Assembly: GCF_029892445.1 (NCBI RefSeq)
Contig: NZ_JARXVJ010000001.1
Coordinates: forward strand, 4,030,001-4,094,000
Direction: 5' to 3'
Length of the DNA: 64,000 nt
DNA from: Chryseobacterium sp. H1D6B
Lineage (GTDB): Bacteria > Bacteroidota > Bacteroidia > Flavobacteriales > Weeksellaceae
Position numbers and translations under genes: made by a program. Positions 42,400-51,045 of this stretch are shown here, piece by piece (the stretch's first letter is position 1; every line of letters starts with the position of its first letter). The notes beneath the pieces are model-generated. The model saw only the letters and a list, made by a program, of their open reading frames with translations, ran no database searches and had not been told where the DNA came from.

Positions 42400-43134
42400 T
42401 TACGAACCCTGAATAATGTAATTTTTAGTTAATAATTTTCTTTCAGGCTGGGTGCTGTCGTCCGGCTGAAACCAAACCTCCACCTTACTTCCGTAATAGC
42501 CTCCCCAATCTCCTTCACTAACAGTAATATTTTTATCAAGCCCAAATTCTCTCAATTCATCAGTTGGATTGAAAACTTCTATCTGAGACTTCTTTTTAAT
42601 CTCCTTTTCGGAAAGAATCCGGTTTGTATTGAAATCAAATATTTTCAAATATACTTTCCCTTTTTCTATTTTGTTCAGGAAAACATCATATTTGTAAGAG
42701 CCCGGCTGTAAATAATCATACAAAATCACATCCTGTTTAGTCACTTCAATCAAAGGTTTCTCATTATTAGAAGATATCCTTAAAGGCTGTTCAAATATTC
42801 CATTTTTTGGATTCTTTATATCATTTGCATAAGGTTTATAAGGGCTTTTTGGAGGGGCAAATGTAAATAAAGCACCTACTATAAAAAACATAAAAAAGCT
42901 TAAAAGACATTGTAAAATACCATTCTTAAACTCTTTTTTAAACAGTCTCGAAATTCCTAAAACAAAACTGATAAAAGCAACAATAAATGGTAAAACAGAG
43001 AATACATTCCAGATAAATTTATTCACCGGTAAAATAAAAATAGTTATCCAGCAGAAAAGTCCAAAAAACAATGTTATAAAAGAGGTAAAATACCATCTCC
43101 AGTTAAATACTTTAAAAACGACTTCCTTTATCAT
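42400..43134 (-). CDS. Membrane protein with three N-terminal helices, unknown function
   Basis: The 244-residue protein has three hydrophobic segments in its first 95 residues (about 15-35, 42-62 and 72-93), followed by a soluble region of about 150 residues, predicted beta-rich (LIEVTKQDVILYDYLQPGSY and VEVWFQPDDSTQPERKLL). I recognise no family. The start codon overlaps the stop of the PH/SHOCT protein by 4 bases (ATGA), so the two are translationally coupled and probably function together. Confidence 0.65.
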   Translation of the reverse strand: MIKEVVFKVFNWRWYFTSFITLFFGLFCWITIFILPVNKFIWNVFSVLPFIVAFISFVLGISRLFKKEFKNGILQCLLSFFMFFIVGALFTFAPPKSPYKPYANDIKNPKNGIFEQPLRISSNNEKPLIEVTKQDVILYDYLQPGSYKYDVFLNKIEKGKVYLKIFDFNTNRILSEKEIKKKSQIEVFNPTDELREFGLDKNITVSEGDWGGYYGSKVEVWFQPDDSTQPERKLLTKNYIIQGS

Positions 43135-43670
43135 AATCTATTTATAAGTTTCTTTTTTTGTTCATTAAATTCCTCTTCTGTTAACACTCCATTGTCTTTA
43201 AGTTTTCCAAGTTGTTCTAATTGATCTAAAACAGTAGGCTCAGAGTTGTTTGTCATTTCCTGCTTTGAACGCGACATAAAATCTGTCACCGTTTCACAAA
43301 ATTGTCTGGCATAATGCTTACCAACACCATTTATTTCCACAATTTTTCCGGAAGTATGAATTTTTATAATACCTAACACTAAAGAAGTCTCATACTGCAG
43401 CGAGTTTATTTTATCAAGAGGAAAAGCTTCTACTTTTAATCCATACAAAAACTCTTTGTCTACAAAAATTACCCTTCTGTCTGTTGCTACTAAGATTCCA
43501 TTGTTATTATTAGCTGTATTTCTTCCTTCCACAAGATAAATTATATTCTCATTTTCGGCTAAAATATCGGGCAGTTCTTTGATTTCTCTTCTCACGAAGA
43601 AGGTTGTACTCAAATCTAATTTTTTGATCTGATCTTTTATTTCTTCAAGCCTCGATTTCTCATTGTCCAT
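43131..43670 (-). CDS. PH-domain and SHOCT-domain protein
   Basis: The 179-residue soluble protein has a bacterial PH-like domain (about 35-130, GILVATDRRVIFVDKEFLYG, with a KINSLQYE segment) and a C-terminal SHOCT motif (about 148-179, LEQLGKLKDNGVLTEEEFNE). SHOCT is a short oligomerisation or membrane-targeting helix pair. It overlaps the three-helix membrane protein gene by 4 bases. A membrane-associated stress or scaffold role is a guess. Confidence 0.8.
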   Translation of the reverse strand: MDNEKSRLEEIKDQIKKLDLSTTFFVRREIKELPDILAENENIIYLVEGRNTANNNNGILVATDRRVIFVDKEFLYGLKVEAFPLDKINSLQYETSLVLGIIKIHTSGKIVEINGVGKHYARQFCETVTDFMSRSKQEMTNNSEPTVLDQLEQLGKLKDNGVLTEEEFNEQKKKLINRL

Positions 43671-43735
43671 TTTCTGGTTGTTATAATAGTTTATGAGCCT
43701 AAATTACTATTTCTCCGAATATCACGCAATTTCAT

Positions 43736-44392
43736 TTAAAAATTTGAGATTTCAGACGGAATAACGATTGAAGTATAAAAGTTGTGAAATTCCCAGCCTA
43801 ATGATTCATACAATGATTTACCTTCTTGTGTTGCTACTAAAAAATTCTTTGAAATACCTTTTGATAAAGCAATTTTTTCAAGTTCTTTCATTAAAAAAGA
43901 AGCAAGACCTTTTCTTTTGTGGTTGTTTTCTGTCGAAATTCTATCATAAACAGCTAAATCATCCACAAGAACTACACGTCCTATGGAAGCCGGCTCCCCA
44001 TTTTTAGTAACAATTCTAACCACAAACGTTGAATTATACTGTTCAAATTCTAATCTATAATCATCATGCAGCTTATTATTTGGAATATTCATCGGCTGCA
44101 AACACGACATCATATATCCCTGAGGCTGTATTACCCATTTTTTCGGCAGATGGTCTTTTAACTCCTCAGGGGAAGCACATACTTTTAAATAGATCCAGGG
44201 TCCATCGACTAATTCTGCCAATTGAATAAAATCATCACTGACAGCAGTAAATACATATCGAATCTTTTGTTTTTCATAGCCGACATTAACCTTAAAACCA
44301 GATTTATATTGAATAGGCAGCGGAAGTTCTCTTGACAAAGACCAGCCAGTCAGCCATTTTCTAATTAAATCCAAAGAAACTTCTTTTTTCAC
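43736..44392 (-). CDS. GNAT-family N-acetyltransferase
   Basis: The 218-residue protein has a C-terminal GNAT domain (about 110-210) with the acetyl-CoA loop HKRKGLASFLMKELEKIA and the family end GKSLYESLGWEFHNFY. The N-terminal half is not recognisable. It uses a GTG start (no ATG until far downstream, stop codon TAA upstream). A -7 box lies 31 bases before it on the same strand. The acceptor is unknown. Confidence 0.82.
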   Translation of the reverse strand: MKKEVSLDLIRKWLTGWSLSRELPLPIQYKSGFKVNVGYEKQKIRYVFTAVSDDFIQLAELVDGPWIYLKVCASPEELKDHLPKKWVIQPQGYMMSCLQPMNIPNNKLHDDYRLEFEQYNSTFVVRIVTKNGEPASIGRVVLVDDLAVYDRISTENNHKRKGLASFLMKELEKIALSKGISKNFLVATQEGKSLYESLGWEFHNFYTSIVIPSEISNF

Positions 44393-44423
44393 CTGACGCA
44401 GTATTATTATTTATATTTTATAA

Positions 44424-44431
44424 CAAATATA
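44424..44431 (-). promoter_or_regulatory. -7 box TATATTTG before the GNAT gene
   Basis: A TAnnTTTG match on the reverse strand lies 31 bases upstream of the GTG start. Confidence 0.35.
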
Positions 44432-44471
44432 GAGGATATATACTTTGAATATTAAAATAAATCACGACCTT

Positions 44472-44479
44472 TAACTTTG
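44472..44479 (+). promoter_or_regulatory. -7 box TAACTTTG before the ketopantoate reductase-like gene
   Basis: A TAnnTTTG match lies 120 bases upstream of ATG 44600. Between them is an inverted pair CAACAAATA/TATTTGTTG (about 44508-44544) that could be an operator. Confidence 0.35.
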
Positions 44480-44599
44480 GCCAAATCTCTTGGATCCATC
44501 AACAAATACAAACGATTTGAGCTCTTTATTTGTTGCAAATCCATAAGTCATTTGGACTACTATTTTTAAACTTAAATTGTTGAATCAGTAAAATATTAT

Positions 44600-45541
44600 A
44601 TGAATAAAAAACATATTGTAGTCATCGGTCTTGGAGGCGTTGGAGGTTATTTTGGTTTTAAAATTAATCAGACTAATGAAAGTTTACAGCAGCACATCCT
44701 GTCATTTGTTGCAAGAGCTGAAACTTATAAAAAAGTGAAAGAAGAAGGATTAACGTTGATCTCTCCTGAACACATCAACAAACAGACGCGGCCTGATGCT
44801 GTTTATGAGCACATAAGCGACATCGTAAATCCCGACTTGGTAATGATCTGTGTAAAAGAATATGATCTGGAAAGAGTCTGCACCCAATTAAAAGAAGTAA
44901 TTACCCCAGAAACGATTATCCTTCCTATGATGAATGGAGTAGATATTTATGACCGGGTGCGAAAAATAATCCCTGAGAATGTTGTTCTGCCTTCATGTAT
45001 CTATGTGGCTTCTCATATTAAAGAAAAAGGAATTGTAGAACATAAAGGAAAAGCTGGGAAACTGATTATCGGAAGAGACCCGGAACATTTTTACGCATCT
45101 GTAGACTGGGTAATCAATGTAATGAAAGAAAGCGGAATTGATTTTGATTTTAAAGACAATTCGCTGATAGATATCTGGACGAAATTTATTTTTGTGGCAA
45201 GCTTTGGCTTGGTAACCGCTAAGTATAATTCCTCTATAGGCACAGTGTGTAAAGATCCTTTACAGAAATCTGAGGCAGCTGAAATAATGAAAGAAATACA
45301 GTTAATTGCTACTAAAAAAGAAATTCATTTAGGAGAAGACATCATTAATAAAACCTTTGAAAAAGCTTCTACATTTCCACCGGAAACGCCTACTTCTTTA
45401 CAGCTAGATCTAAATTCAGGAAAAGATAACAGTGAATTGGAATTGTTTGCCGGAGCTATTTTAAAATATGGAATGGAACTAGGTATAGAAGTACCTGCTG
45501 CTCAAAAAATATATGAAGAATTAAAAACTAAAGTACAATAA
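44600..45541 (+). CDS. 2-dehydropantoate 2-reductase-like protein (PanE/ApbA family)
   Basis: The 313-residue protein has an N-terminal Rossmann NADP-binding motif (VVIGLGGVGGYFGFK, residues 7-21), the VMICVKEYDLERVC core with the conserved Lys, the MMNGVD segment and an all-helical C-terminal domain (SLIDIWTKFIFVASFGLVTA). True PanE makes pantoate for coenzyme A synthesis; many paralogues have unknown substrates and I cannot tell which this is. It is monocistronic, ending at a strong terminator shared with hisS. Confidence 0.85.
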   Translation: MNKKHIVVIGLGGVGGYFGFKINQTNESLQQHILSFVARAETYKKVKEEGLTLISPEHINKQTRPDAVYEHISDIVNPDLVMICVKEYDLERVCTQLKEVITPETIILPMMNGVDIYDRVRKIIPENVVLPSCIYVASHIKEKGIVEHKGKAGKLIIGRDPEHFYASVDWVINVMKESGIDFDFKDNSLIDIWTKFIFVASFGLVTAKYNSSIGTVCKDPLQKSEAAEIMKEIQLIATKKEIHLGEDIINKTFEKASTFPPETPTSLQLDLNSGKDNSELELFAGAILKYGMELGIEVPAAQKIYEELKTKVQ

Positions 45542-45543
45542 TA

Positions 45544-45582
45544 AAAAATGAGTCTTCTCAATATTGGGAAGACTCATTTTTT
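45544..45582 (+). terminator. Bidirectional terminator between panE-like gene and hisS
   Basis: AAAAATGAGTCTTC pairs perfectly with GAAGACTCATTTTT around a 10-base loop. Confidence 0.88.
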
Positions 45583-45595
45583 AACTTTTTATTTT

Positions 45596-46945
45596 TTATC
45601 CTAAAAACTCTTCTAGAGAAACAGTTTTCTGCTCTCCAGCTTCAAGATTCTTAAAGGTTACGGTTTTGTTCTTAATTTCTTCCTCGCCTAAAAATACAAG
45701 ATTATTGATCCCCTTTTTCTCAGCATAAGTGAACTGTTTATTGATTTTTGCACTTTCGGGGTATAATTCTGCTGAGATTCCTTTTTCTCTTAACTGCATC
45801 ATCAGCTTTAAAGATTCCAAAACTTCATCGCCTCCGAAATTAGCAAACAGATATTCCACTTTAGATGAAGCTTCTTCTGGGAAAAGTCCTAATTCCTCCA
45901 TCACAAGATAGATTCTGTCTAAACCGAAGGAAACTCCAATTCCAGGAATATTTTTCACTCCAAAAACTTCTGTAAGATTATCATATCTTCCGCCGCCGCC
46001 GATAGATCCCATCTGCGCTTCATCTGCTTTGACTTCAAAAATAGCTCCTGTATAATAATCTAATCCTCTCGCTAATGTAATATCAAAAACAAGGTTCTGC
46101 ATATCAACACCAAGATTTAAAGACTGGGTAAGAACAAATTCTAATTCCTCTACTCCCTTGAGTCCTATTTCGTTTCCTGCAAATTTTTCTTTAAGCTGTA
46201 ATAGATTTTCTAAGGCATCATTGGACTGGCTGAACAAGAAATCTAGTTTATCGATAGAATCCTGAGTAATTTCTCTTTCTAATAATTCTTTTACTACGCC
46301 CTCCTTCCCTATTTTGTCAAGTTTATCTAAAGCTACTGTAAAATCAATTAATTTATCAGTTATTCCTGCATATTCTGCCAATCCCGAAAGAATCTTTCGG
46401 TTGTTCATGTGGATTGTAACAGAAACTTTTAATTCTGCAAAAGATTTTAAGTACAGCTGAATCAATTCCACTTCCTGCAGAAGGCTTTCACTTCCTACAA
46501 CATCGGCATCGCACTGATAAAATTCTCTGAATCTTCCTTTTTGAGGACGGTCTGCTCTCCAAACCGGCTGAATTTGATAGCGTTTGTAAGGAAAAGTCAG
46601 TTTTCCATGATTCATAGCCACGAATCTTGCGAAAGGAACAGTAAGATCGTAGCGAAGTGCTTTATCTGAAATCTGGGAAGTTAGTTTCTGATGGCTTTTA
46701 TTATCCCAATCTTCCTGATTGACTTTAGAAGTATAATCCCCTGAATTTAAAATTTTAAAGATCAAGCGGTCTCCTTCTTCTCCGTATTTCCCCGTTAAGG
46801 TAGAAAGATTTTCAAAACTTGGTGTTTCTAAAGGCTGGAAACCAAATAATTCAAAATTATTCTGTAGAATATTGATGATGTATTTTCTTCTTGATACTTC
46901 CTGCGATGTGAAATCTCTCGTTCCTTTTGCTAAACTTGGCTTCAT
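45596..46945 (-). CDS. hisS: Histidine-tRNA ligase
   Basis: The 449-residue class II aminoacyl-tRNA synthetase charges tRNA-His. Motif 2 is in [16 protein letters not shown], the His-specific segments are [14 protein letters not shown] and [16 protein letters not shown], and motif 3 is [13 protein letters not shown]-terminal anticodon-binding domain follows (about 345-449). It is transcribed alone, with a TACTTTTG -7 box 25 bases before the start. Confidence 0.96.
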   Translation of the reverse strand: MKPSLAKGTRDFTSQEVSRRKYIINILQNNFELFGFQPLETPSFENLSTLTGKYGEEGDRLIFKILNSGDYTSKVNQEDWDNKSHQKLTSQISDKALRYDLTVPFARFVAMNHGKLTFPYKRYQIQPVWRADRPQKGRFREFYQCDADVVGSESLLQEVELIQLYLKSFAELKVSVTIHMNNRKILSGLAEYAGITDKLIDFTVALDKLDKIGKEGVVKELLEREITQDSIDKLDFLFSQSNDALENLLQLKEKFAGNEIGLKGVEELEFVLTQSLNLGVDMQNLVFDITLARGLDYYTGAIFEVKADEAQMGSIGGGGRYDNLTEVFGVKNIPGIGVSFGLDRIYLVMEELGLFPEEASSKVEYLFANFGGDEVLESLKLMMQLREKGISAELYPESAKINKQFTYAEKKGINNLVFLGEEEIKNKTVTFKNLEAGEQKTVSLEEFLG

Positions 46946-46970
46946 TTTCTGTATGTCATTTTGATATACA

Positions 46971-46978
46971 CAAAAGTA
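46971..46978 (-). promoter_or_regulatory. -7 box TACTTTTG before hisS
   Basis: A TAnnTTTG match on the reverse strand lies 25 bases before the hisS ATG. Confidence 0.4.
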
Positions 46979-47003
46979 AGGAATTGAAAGGACTTTTTAG
47001 GAG

Positions 47004-47037
47004 ACAAAAAAAGCCGAAGAAATAAATTTCTCCGGCT
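47004..47037 (-). terminator. Terminator of the ssb-HRDC operon
   Basis: On the reverse strand AGCCGGAGAAA pairs with TTTCTTCGGCT (one wobble) and is followed by seven T residues. Confidence 0.8.
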
Positions 47038-47122
47038 CTGGTATATAATTTCTCTCTATGACTTGTGTCTTAGTCTATTCAATTGAAAACCAATACTAAT
47101 GTAATAATTTCTATTCAAAGAA

Positions 47123-47632
47123 TCAAGTATTTTCTAATATTTCTAATATCTCCTCGCCGTAGTTTTCAATCTTATGCTTGCCAAAGCCTTTTATATCTAA
47201 CAATTCTTCTTTTCTGCCGGGCTTATATTTAGCTACAGAACTAAGTTCTTTATTGGATGCAATGAAATAGGCGGGCAGGTTTTGTTGTTTTGCTTTTTCT
47301 GCCCTCCATAATTTCAGAGCTTCTAAGATTTTCTCTTCATCGTTGCTCAGCTGATCATTTTCAACAGAATATTTTACAATTTTTGGATCTTTTACGGTAT
47401 TTGCTGCTGTTACAGTTTTTGGAGTTTTTAGAGTATCAGCAACTATTGCAGTATCTTCAATTATTTTCATTTCATCAAAATACAAAATAACAGACCAGCA
47501 GTTTTCATCGTTTACAAAAGCTGTTTCCACTTTTATAATTTCATGAACCTTTAGAAAATCATCCAGCATTTTCTGATCTTTATGGAGAAATTCTTTAGGT
47601 AGTCTTATTTTAAAAATTTTTACTTTCATCAT
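47123..47632 (-). CDS. Stand-alone HRDC-domain protein
   Basis: The 169-residue protein has an N-terminal region of about 60 residues that I do not recognise, a Thr/Val/Lys-rich linker, and a C-terminal HRDC domain (about 96-168; LWRAEKAKQQNLPAYFIASN and ELLDIKGFGKHKIENYGEEI). HRDC binds nucleic acid in RecQ helicases and RNase D; here it has no helicase or nuclease part. It lies 12 bases after ssb on the same strand, so a DNA-repair or single-strand-DNA role is inferred. Confidence 0.82.
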   Translation of the reverse strand: MMKVKIFKIRLPKEFLHKDQKMLDDFLKVHEIIKVETAFVNDENCWSVILYFDEMKIIEDTAIVADTLKTPKTVTAANTVKDPKIVKYSVENDQLSNDEEKILEALKLWRAEKAKQQNLPAYFIASNKELSSVAKYKPGRKEELLDIKGFGKHKIENYGEEILEILENT

Positions 47633-47644
47633 TTGTATTTTTAT

Positions 47645-47977
47645 TTATTTTCCGCCCAACAATAGGATTTCATCTACTCTTATCTCTGTGATGTATCTTT
47701 TCACACCGTCTTTATCATCATATGATCTGTAGGTAAGTTTTCCTTCAACAGCTATTTCTTTTCCTTTTGGAACATATTTTTGAAAAATTTCGGCGGTTTT
47801 TCCAAAAGCTACTAAATTGTGCCATTGGGTTTCTTCTACTTTCTCACCTTTAGCATTGGTGTAATGATCGCTGGTTGCCAAAGACACTCCGGCCTTTATA
47901 TTTCCATTTTCGAAGTTTACCATTTCTACTTCTTTTCCTGTGTACCCAATTAAGGTAACTTTGTTTCTTAGTGACAT
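47645..47977 (-). CDS. ssb: Single-stranded DNA-binding protein, short form without acidic tail
   Basis: The 110-residue protein is a single OB-fold SSB (NKVTLIGYTGKEVEMVNFEN, TQWHNLVAFGKTAEIFQKYV and KGKEIAVEGKLTYRSYDDKD). It ends LLLGGK with no Gly-rich linker or acidic DDxIPF-like tip, so it cannot recruit partners by the standard tail. It is therefore likely a second, specialised SSB rather than the main replication SSB. It is co-transcribed with an HRDC protein. Confidence 0.9.
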   Translation of the reverse strand: MSLRNKVTLIGYTGKEVEMVNFENGNIKAGVSLATSDHYTNAKGEKVEETQWHNLVAFGKTAEIFQKYVPKGKEIAVEGKLTYRSYDDKDGVKRYITEIRVDEILLLGGK

Positions 47978-48070
47978 AACTTTGTATTTTTTTAAGGTTA
48001 GAATGTAGATAAGAGACGTTCACTTATTTCTCAAATCTCTGTTGCAAAGATTCAGGAATTGCAAAAGCCG

Positions 48071-48200
48071 AGTCGGTATTAAACTATTTAAATTCGTTTG
48101 TAGTCGTTTGCAGTCGGATAATCTGCATTTTATAAATAAACAAGAATTATTACTTAAAAAACAAAATGAAAACTATTAAAAATCGTTTTACAGTCGTTTT
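48071..48200 (+). repeat. AGTCG direct repeats between ssb and the arginase-family gene
   Basis: AGTCG occurs four times: near 48071, in the near-tandem CGTTTGTAGTCGTTTGCAG around 48095-48116, and again in TTTTACAGTCGTTTTC near 48186. The spacing of the middle pair is about 10 bases, one helical turn. They could be operator sites. Confidence 0.4.
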
Positions 48201-48216
48201 CAAACACATATTTCGC

Positions 48217-48224
48217 TACCTTTG
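48217..48224 (+). promoter_or_regulatory. -7 box TACCTTTG before the arginase-family gene
   Basis: A TAnnTTTG match ends 12 bases before ATG 48237, giving a very short leader. Confidence 0.45.
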
Positions 48225-48236
48225 GGTAAATAATAC

Positions 48237-49145
48237 ATGATGAGCAGAAACATCAATATTTTTGAATTCCCTTTAAATTTAGGTCTTATTAAAAAAGAGC
48301 ATGAAACGGAGCCAGGGGTCAAAAAACTTCCTGACTGGCTCAGAAAATTCGGTTTCCATGAAAGAATAAATGCTCAAAATATCTACAGGCTGGAAGCTCC
48401 AGAATATTCGATGGATTTTGATGAAGAAACAGGAACTAAAAATCCTGATAAAATTATTGGCTATGCTGGTAAACAATCAGAACTCATTTTAAAAAATTAT
48501 ACTGAAAATTCATTTGCTATTATTCTTGGCGGTGACTGCAGTATTTTAATAGGAACTGCAGTTACACTTAAAAAACTCGGAAATTTTGGTTTGTTTTATC
48601 TGGATGGACACACTGATTTTATCCTACCCATGCTGTCGGAAAGTAAAGGTATCGCAGGAATGGATCTGGCTGTTGTTTCCGGAACGGGACATGAAAAACT
48701 GACCAATATAGAAGGTTTAAAACCTTATTTCTTAGAAGAAAACATATACTGCGCCGGGAATGCAGAAACTGATGACAAAGAATATGTAGATCAGATTATC
48801 AATTCCAAAATTCATTATTTTGATCTGGAAAATCTCACAAAGAACGGATTCGGAAAAACGGCAGGAGATTTCTTACAAATGGTCAATGAGAAAAAATTAG
48901 ACGGTTTCTTTATTCACCTGGATGTCGATGTGCTGAAAGACGAAATCATGCCTGCGGTAGACTGCAGAATGGAAGACGGAATAGATTATGATAATCTTAA
49001 AGAAATTTTAAAACCTCTGGTTCAAAATAAAAAATGTTTCGGAATAGAAATCACCATTTTAGATCCAGATTACGACAAAGACGGTTTTTACACCAAGACC
49101 TTTATAGAAAATTTAATTGACATTTTTAAAAGTATAGATTCGTGA
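48237..49145 (+). CDS. Arginase/agmatinase/formiminoglutamase-family hydrolase
   Basis: The 302-residue ureohydrolase-fold protein has the binuclear manganese site motifs: IILGGDCSIL, FYLDGHTDF (D, H, D) and FIHLDVDVL (D, D), followed by an acidic end segment ILDPDYDKDGF. It hydrolyses arginine, agmatine or a related guanidino/imino compound; the exact substrate is not readable. Arginine released from cyanophycin by the genes 8 kb away would be a natural substrate. Its stop overlaps the GTG start of the HPP gene (GTGA). Confidence 0.87.
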   Translation: MMSRNINIFEFPLNLGLIKKEHETEPGVKKLPDWLRKFGFHERINAQNIYRLEAPEYSMDFDEETGTKNPDKIIGYAGKQSELILKNYTENSFAIILGGDCSILIGTAVTLKKLGNFGLFYLDGHTDFILPMLSESKGIAGMDLAVVSGTGHEKLTNIEGLKPYFLEENIYCAGNAETDDKEYVDQIINSKIHYFDLENLTKNGFGKTAGDFLQMVNEKKLDGFFIHLDVDVLKDEIMPAVDCRMEDGIDYDNLKEILKPLVQNKKCFGIEITILDPDYDKDGFYTKTFIENLIDIFKSIDS

Positions 49146-49738
49146 AAAGAACGATAAAAAGAACATTCAGAGTATCAAAATATGTAATTTATAAGGAAAC
49201 TCTTGTAGACTACAAGGAACACTTCTGGTCTTTTCTAGGTGCATTTTTTGGAATCGGAATTATTGCATTCGTACAGTCTCATCAGTTGCTGGAAGCCGAA
49301 AACATTTTTCTTATCGGTTCTTTTGGAGCCTCAAGTGTTTTAATTTATGGAGCGATTCAAAGCCCTCTTGCCCAGCCTAGAAATCTGATCGGCGGTCATG
49401 TGCTTTCTGCCATTGTAGGTGTTACGATCTATAAAATTGTTCCCGATATCATCTGGCTTTCTGCTCCATTGGCAGTAGCATTTTCGATCATATTGATGCA
49501 GTATACGAAAACACTTCATCCTCCGGGCGGTGCTACAGCGCTAATAGCAGTTTCTTCGACTGGGAAAATTCCTGAGTTAGGATATTGGTATGTTCTCTCA
49601 CCTGTTTTATCAGGCTGCATTATCTTACTGCTTGTTGCTTTATTTTTTAATAATATCACTCCAAACAGAAGTTACCCTACTCATAACAGATTTATAAAGC
49701 TCCTTAAGAAAAAACACAACCACAAAATGAAAAAATAA
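49142..49738 (+). CDS. HPP-family integral membrane protein
   Basis: The 198-residue protein has about four membrane segments and the signature LHPPGGATALIAV, where the family gets its name. HPP proteins have been linked to nitrite transport in chloroplasts and cyanobacteria, but most bacterial members are uncharacterised. The GTG start at 49142 overlaps the stop codon of the ureohydrolase gene, which argues for coupled expression and perhaps transport of a nitrogen compound. Confidence 0.87.
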   Translation: MKRTIKRTFRVSKYVIYKETLVDYKEHFWSFLGAFFGIGIIAFVQSHQLLEAENIFLIGSFGASSVLIYGAIQSPLAQPRNLIGGHVLSAIVGVTIYKIVPDIIWLSAPLAVAFSIILMQYTKTLHPPGGATALIAVSSTGKIPELGYWYVLSPVLSGCIILLLVALFFNNITPNRSYPTHNRFIKLLKKKHNHKMKK

Positions 49739-49744
49739 AAAGTC

Positions 49745-50089
49745 ATGAATTGTCTAGAATGCGGCGAAAAGATCATCGGCCGGTCAGATAAAAAATTCTG
49801 CAACGATGCCTGCCGAAACGCTTACAACAACAAACAAAATAAGGATTCCAGTAACCTGATGCGGAATATCAATAATAAACTCCGCAAAAATTACCGCATC
49901 CTCAGCGAAATAAATACAGAAGGCAAAACAAAAATTGCCAAATCTAAGTTAGATGGCTTAGGTTTTGATTTCGATTATTTCACCAATCTAAAAGTTTATA
50001 AAAACGGTTCTGAATATCAATTTATATATGATCAGGGCTATAAATTCTTAGATGATGATTTTGTTTTGATCGTAAAAAGTCAAGCTTAA
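49745..50089 (+). CDS. Small zinc-ribbon protein (DUF2116-like start), unknown function
   Basis: The 114-residue protein begins with a zinc-binding ribbon C-x2-C...C-x3-C (MNCLECGEKIIGRSDKKFC and NDACRNAYN), followed by a helical and beta C-terminal part (YRILSEINTEGKTKIAKSKL). The ribbon resembles those that sense or bind nucleic acid or protein partners. Function unknown. It is 6 bases after the HPP gene and 26 before an epimerase gene, so it is within a four-gene run. Confidence 0.75.
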   Translation: MNCLECGEKIIGRSDKKFCNDACRNAYNNKQNKDSSNLMRNINNKLRKNYRILSEINTEGKTKIAKSKLDGLGFDFDYFTNLKVYKNGSEYQFIYDQGYKFLDDDFVLIVKSQA

Positions 50090-50115
50090 TTACCTCTCAC
50101 ATTAAATTTATTATT

Positions 50116-51033
50116 ATGAAAGAAGTTGTTTTGATTACTGGAGCAGGAGGCGCTATTGCCAAAGAATTATCTAAAAAGATTGAAAACGAATATACGGTTC
50201 GATTTCTAACCCGAAAAAAAAAGCATGATAATGAATATGAATGGGATATCAAAAAAGGAACGATAGACGAATCAGCTTTTGAAAATATAAGTCACATTAT
50301 TCATTTAGCCGGAGCTAATATCTCGGAAAAGCGGTGGACAGCAGAAAGGAAGAAGGAGATTATTTCCAGCCGTACAGATTCTGCCAAGCTTATTTTAAAT
50401 ACTTTGAAGAAAAAAAATATTAAACTCAAGTCTTTTATTTCTGCTTCGGGTATTAATATTTACGGCACTAAAACAACAGAAAAAATATTCAAAGAAGACG
50501 ATGCGAAAGGAAATGATTTTTTAAGTGAAGTTGTGATTCTGTGGGAAAAAGCGGCAGATCATTTCTATGAAGAAAATTTAACTGAAAGAGTGGTAAAAAT
50601 CCGTACGGCAGTCGTTCTTTCTGAACATGAAGGAGCTTTAGCAAAAATGGCTGTTCCAATAAAATTTTATATAGGTTCGCCCTTAGGAAGCGGAAAACAG
50701 TATATGCCTTGGATCCACATCAAAGATATTATTTCTGTTTATGAATATGTTTTAAAAAATGTAAACATGAAAGGAGCTTATAATGCTTCTTCACCACAGC
50801 ATACCACCAACGAAAATTTCACAAAAAATACTGCAGAAGTTCTGAAAAAACCTTTATTTATGCCGAATCTACCTGGTTTTATATTAAAACTTATATTCGG
50901 AGAACTTGCTGTTGTTTTACTGGAAGGTTCAAGAGTTTCTTCCCAGAAGATACAGGGTGAAGGATTTCAGTTTCAGTTTCCGGAATTGAAAGCAGCCCTG
51001 GAAGATCTATTAACAACTAAAAAGGTAAATTAA
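50116..51033 (+). CDS. TIGR01777-family NAD-dependent epimerase (YfcH-like)
   Basis: The 305-residue extended short-chain dehydrogenase has an N-terminal Rossmann motif (VLITGAGGAIAKELSKKI), HIIHLAGANISEKRWTAERK typical of the family, SFISASGINIYG and a C-terminal DUF1731 region. The catalytic tyrosine is replaced or shifted relative to sugar epimerases, as is common in this family. The substrate is unknown. It follows the zinc-ribbon gene closely. Confidence 0.88.
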   Translation: MKEVVLITGAGGAIAKELSKKIENEYTVRFLTRKKKHDNEYEWDIKKGTIDESAFENISHIIHLAGANISEKRWTAERKKEIISSRTDSAKLILNTLKKKNIKLKSFISASGINIYGTKTTEKIFKEDDAKGNDFLSEVVILWEKAADHFYEENLTERVVKIRTAVVLSEHEGALAKMAVPIKFYIGSPLGSGKQYMPWIHIKDIISVYEYVLKNVNMKGAYNASSPQHTTNENFTKNTAEVLKKPLFMPNLPGFILKLIFGELAVVLLEGSRVSSQKIQGEGFQFQFPELKAALEDLLTTKKVN

Positions 51034-51045
51034 AATAACAAACTT

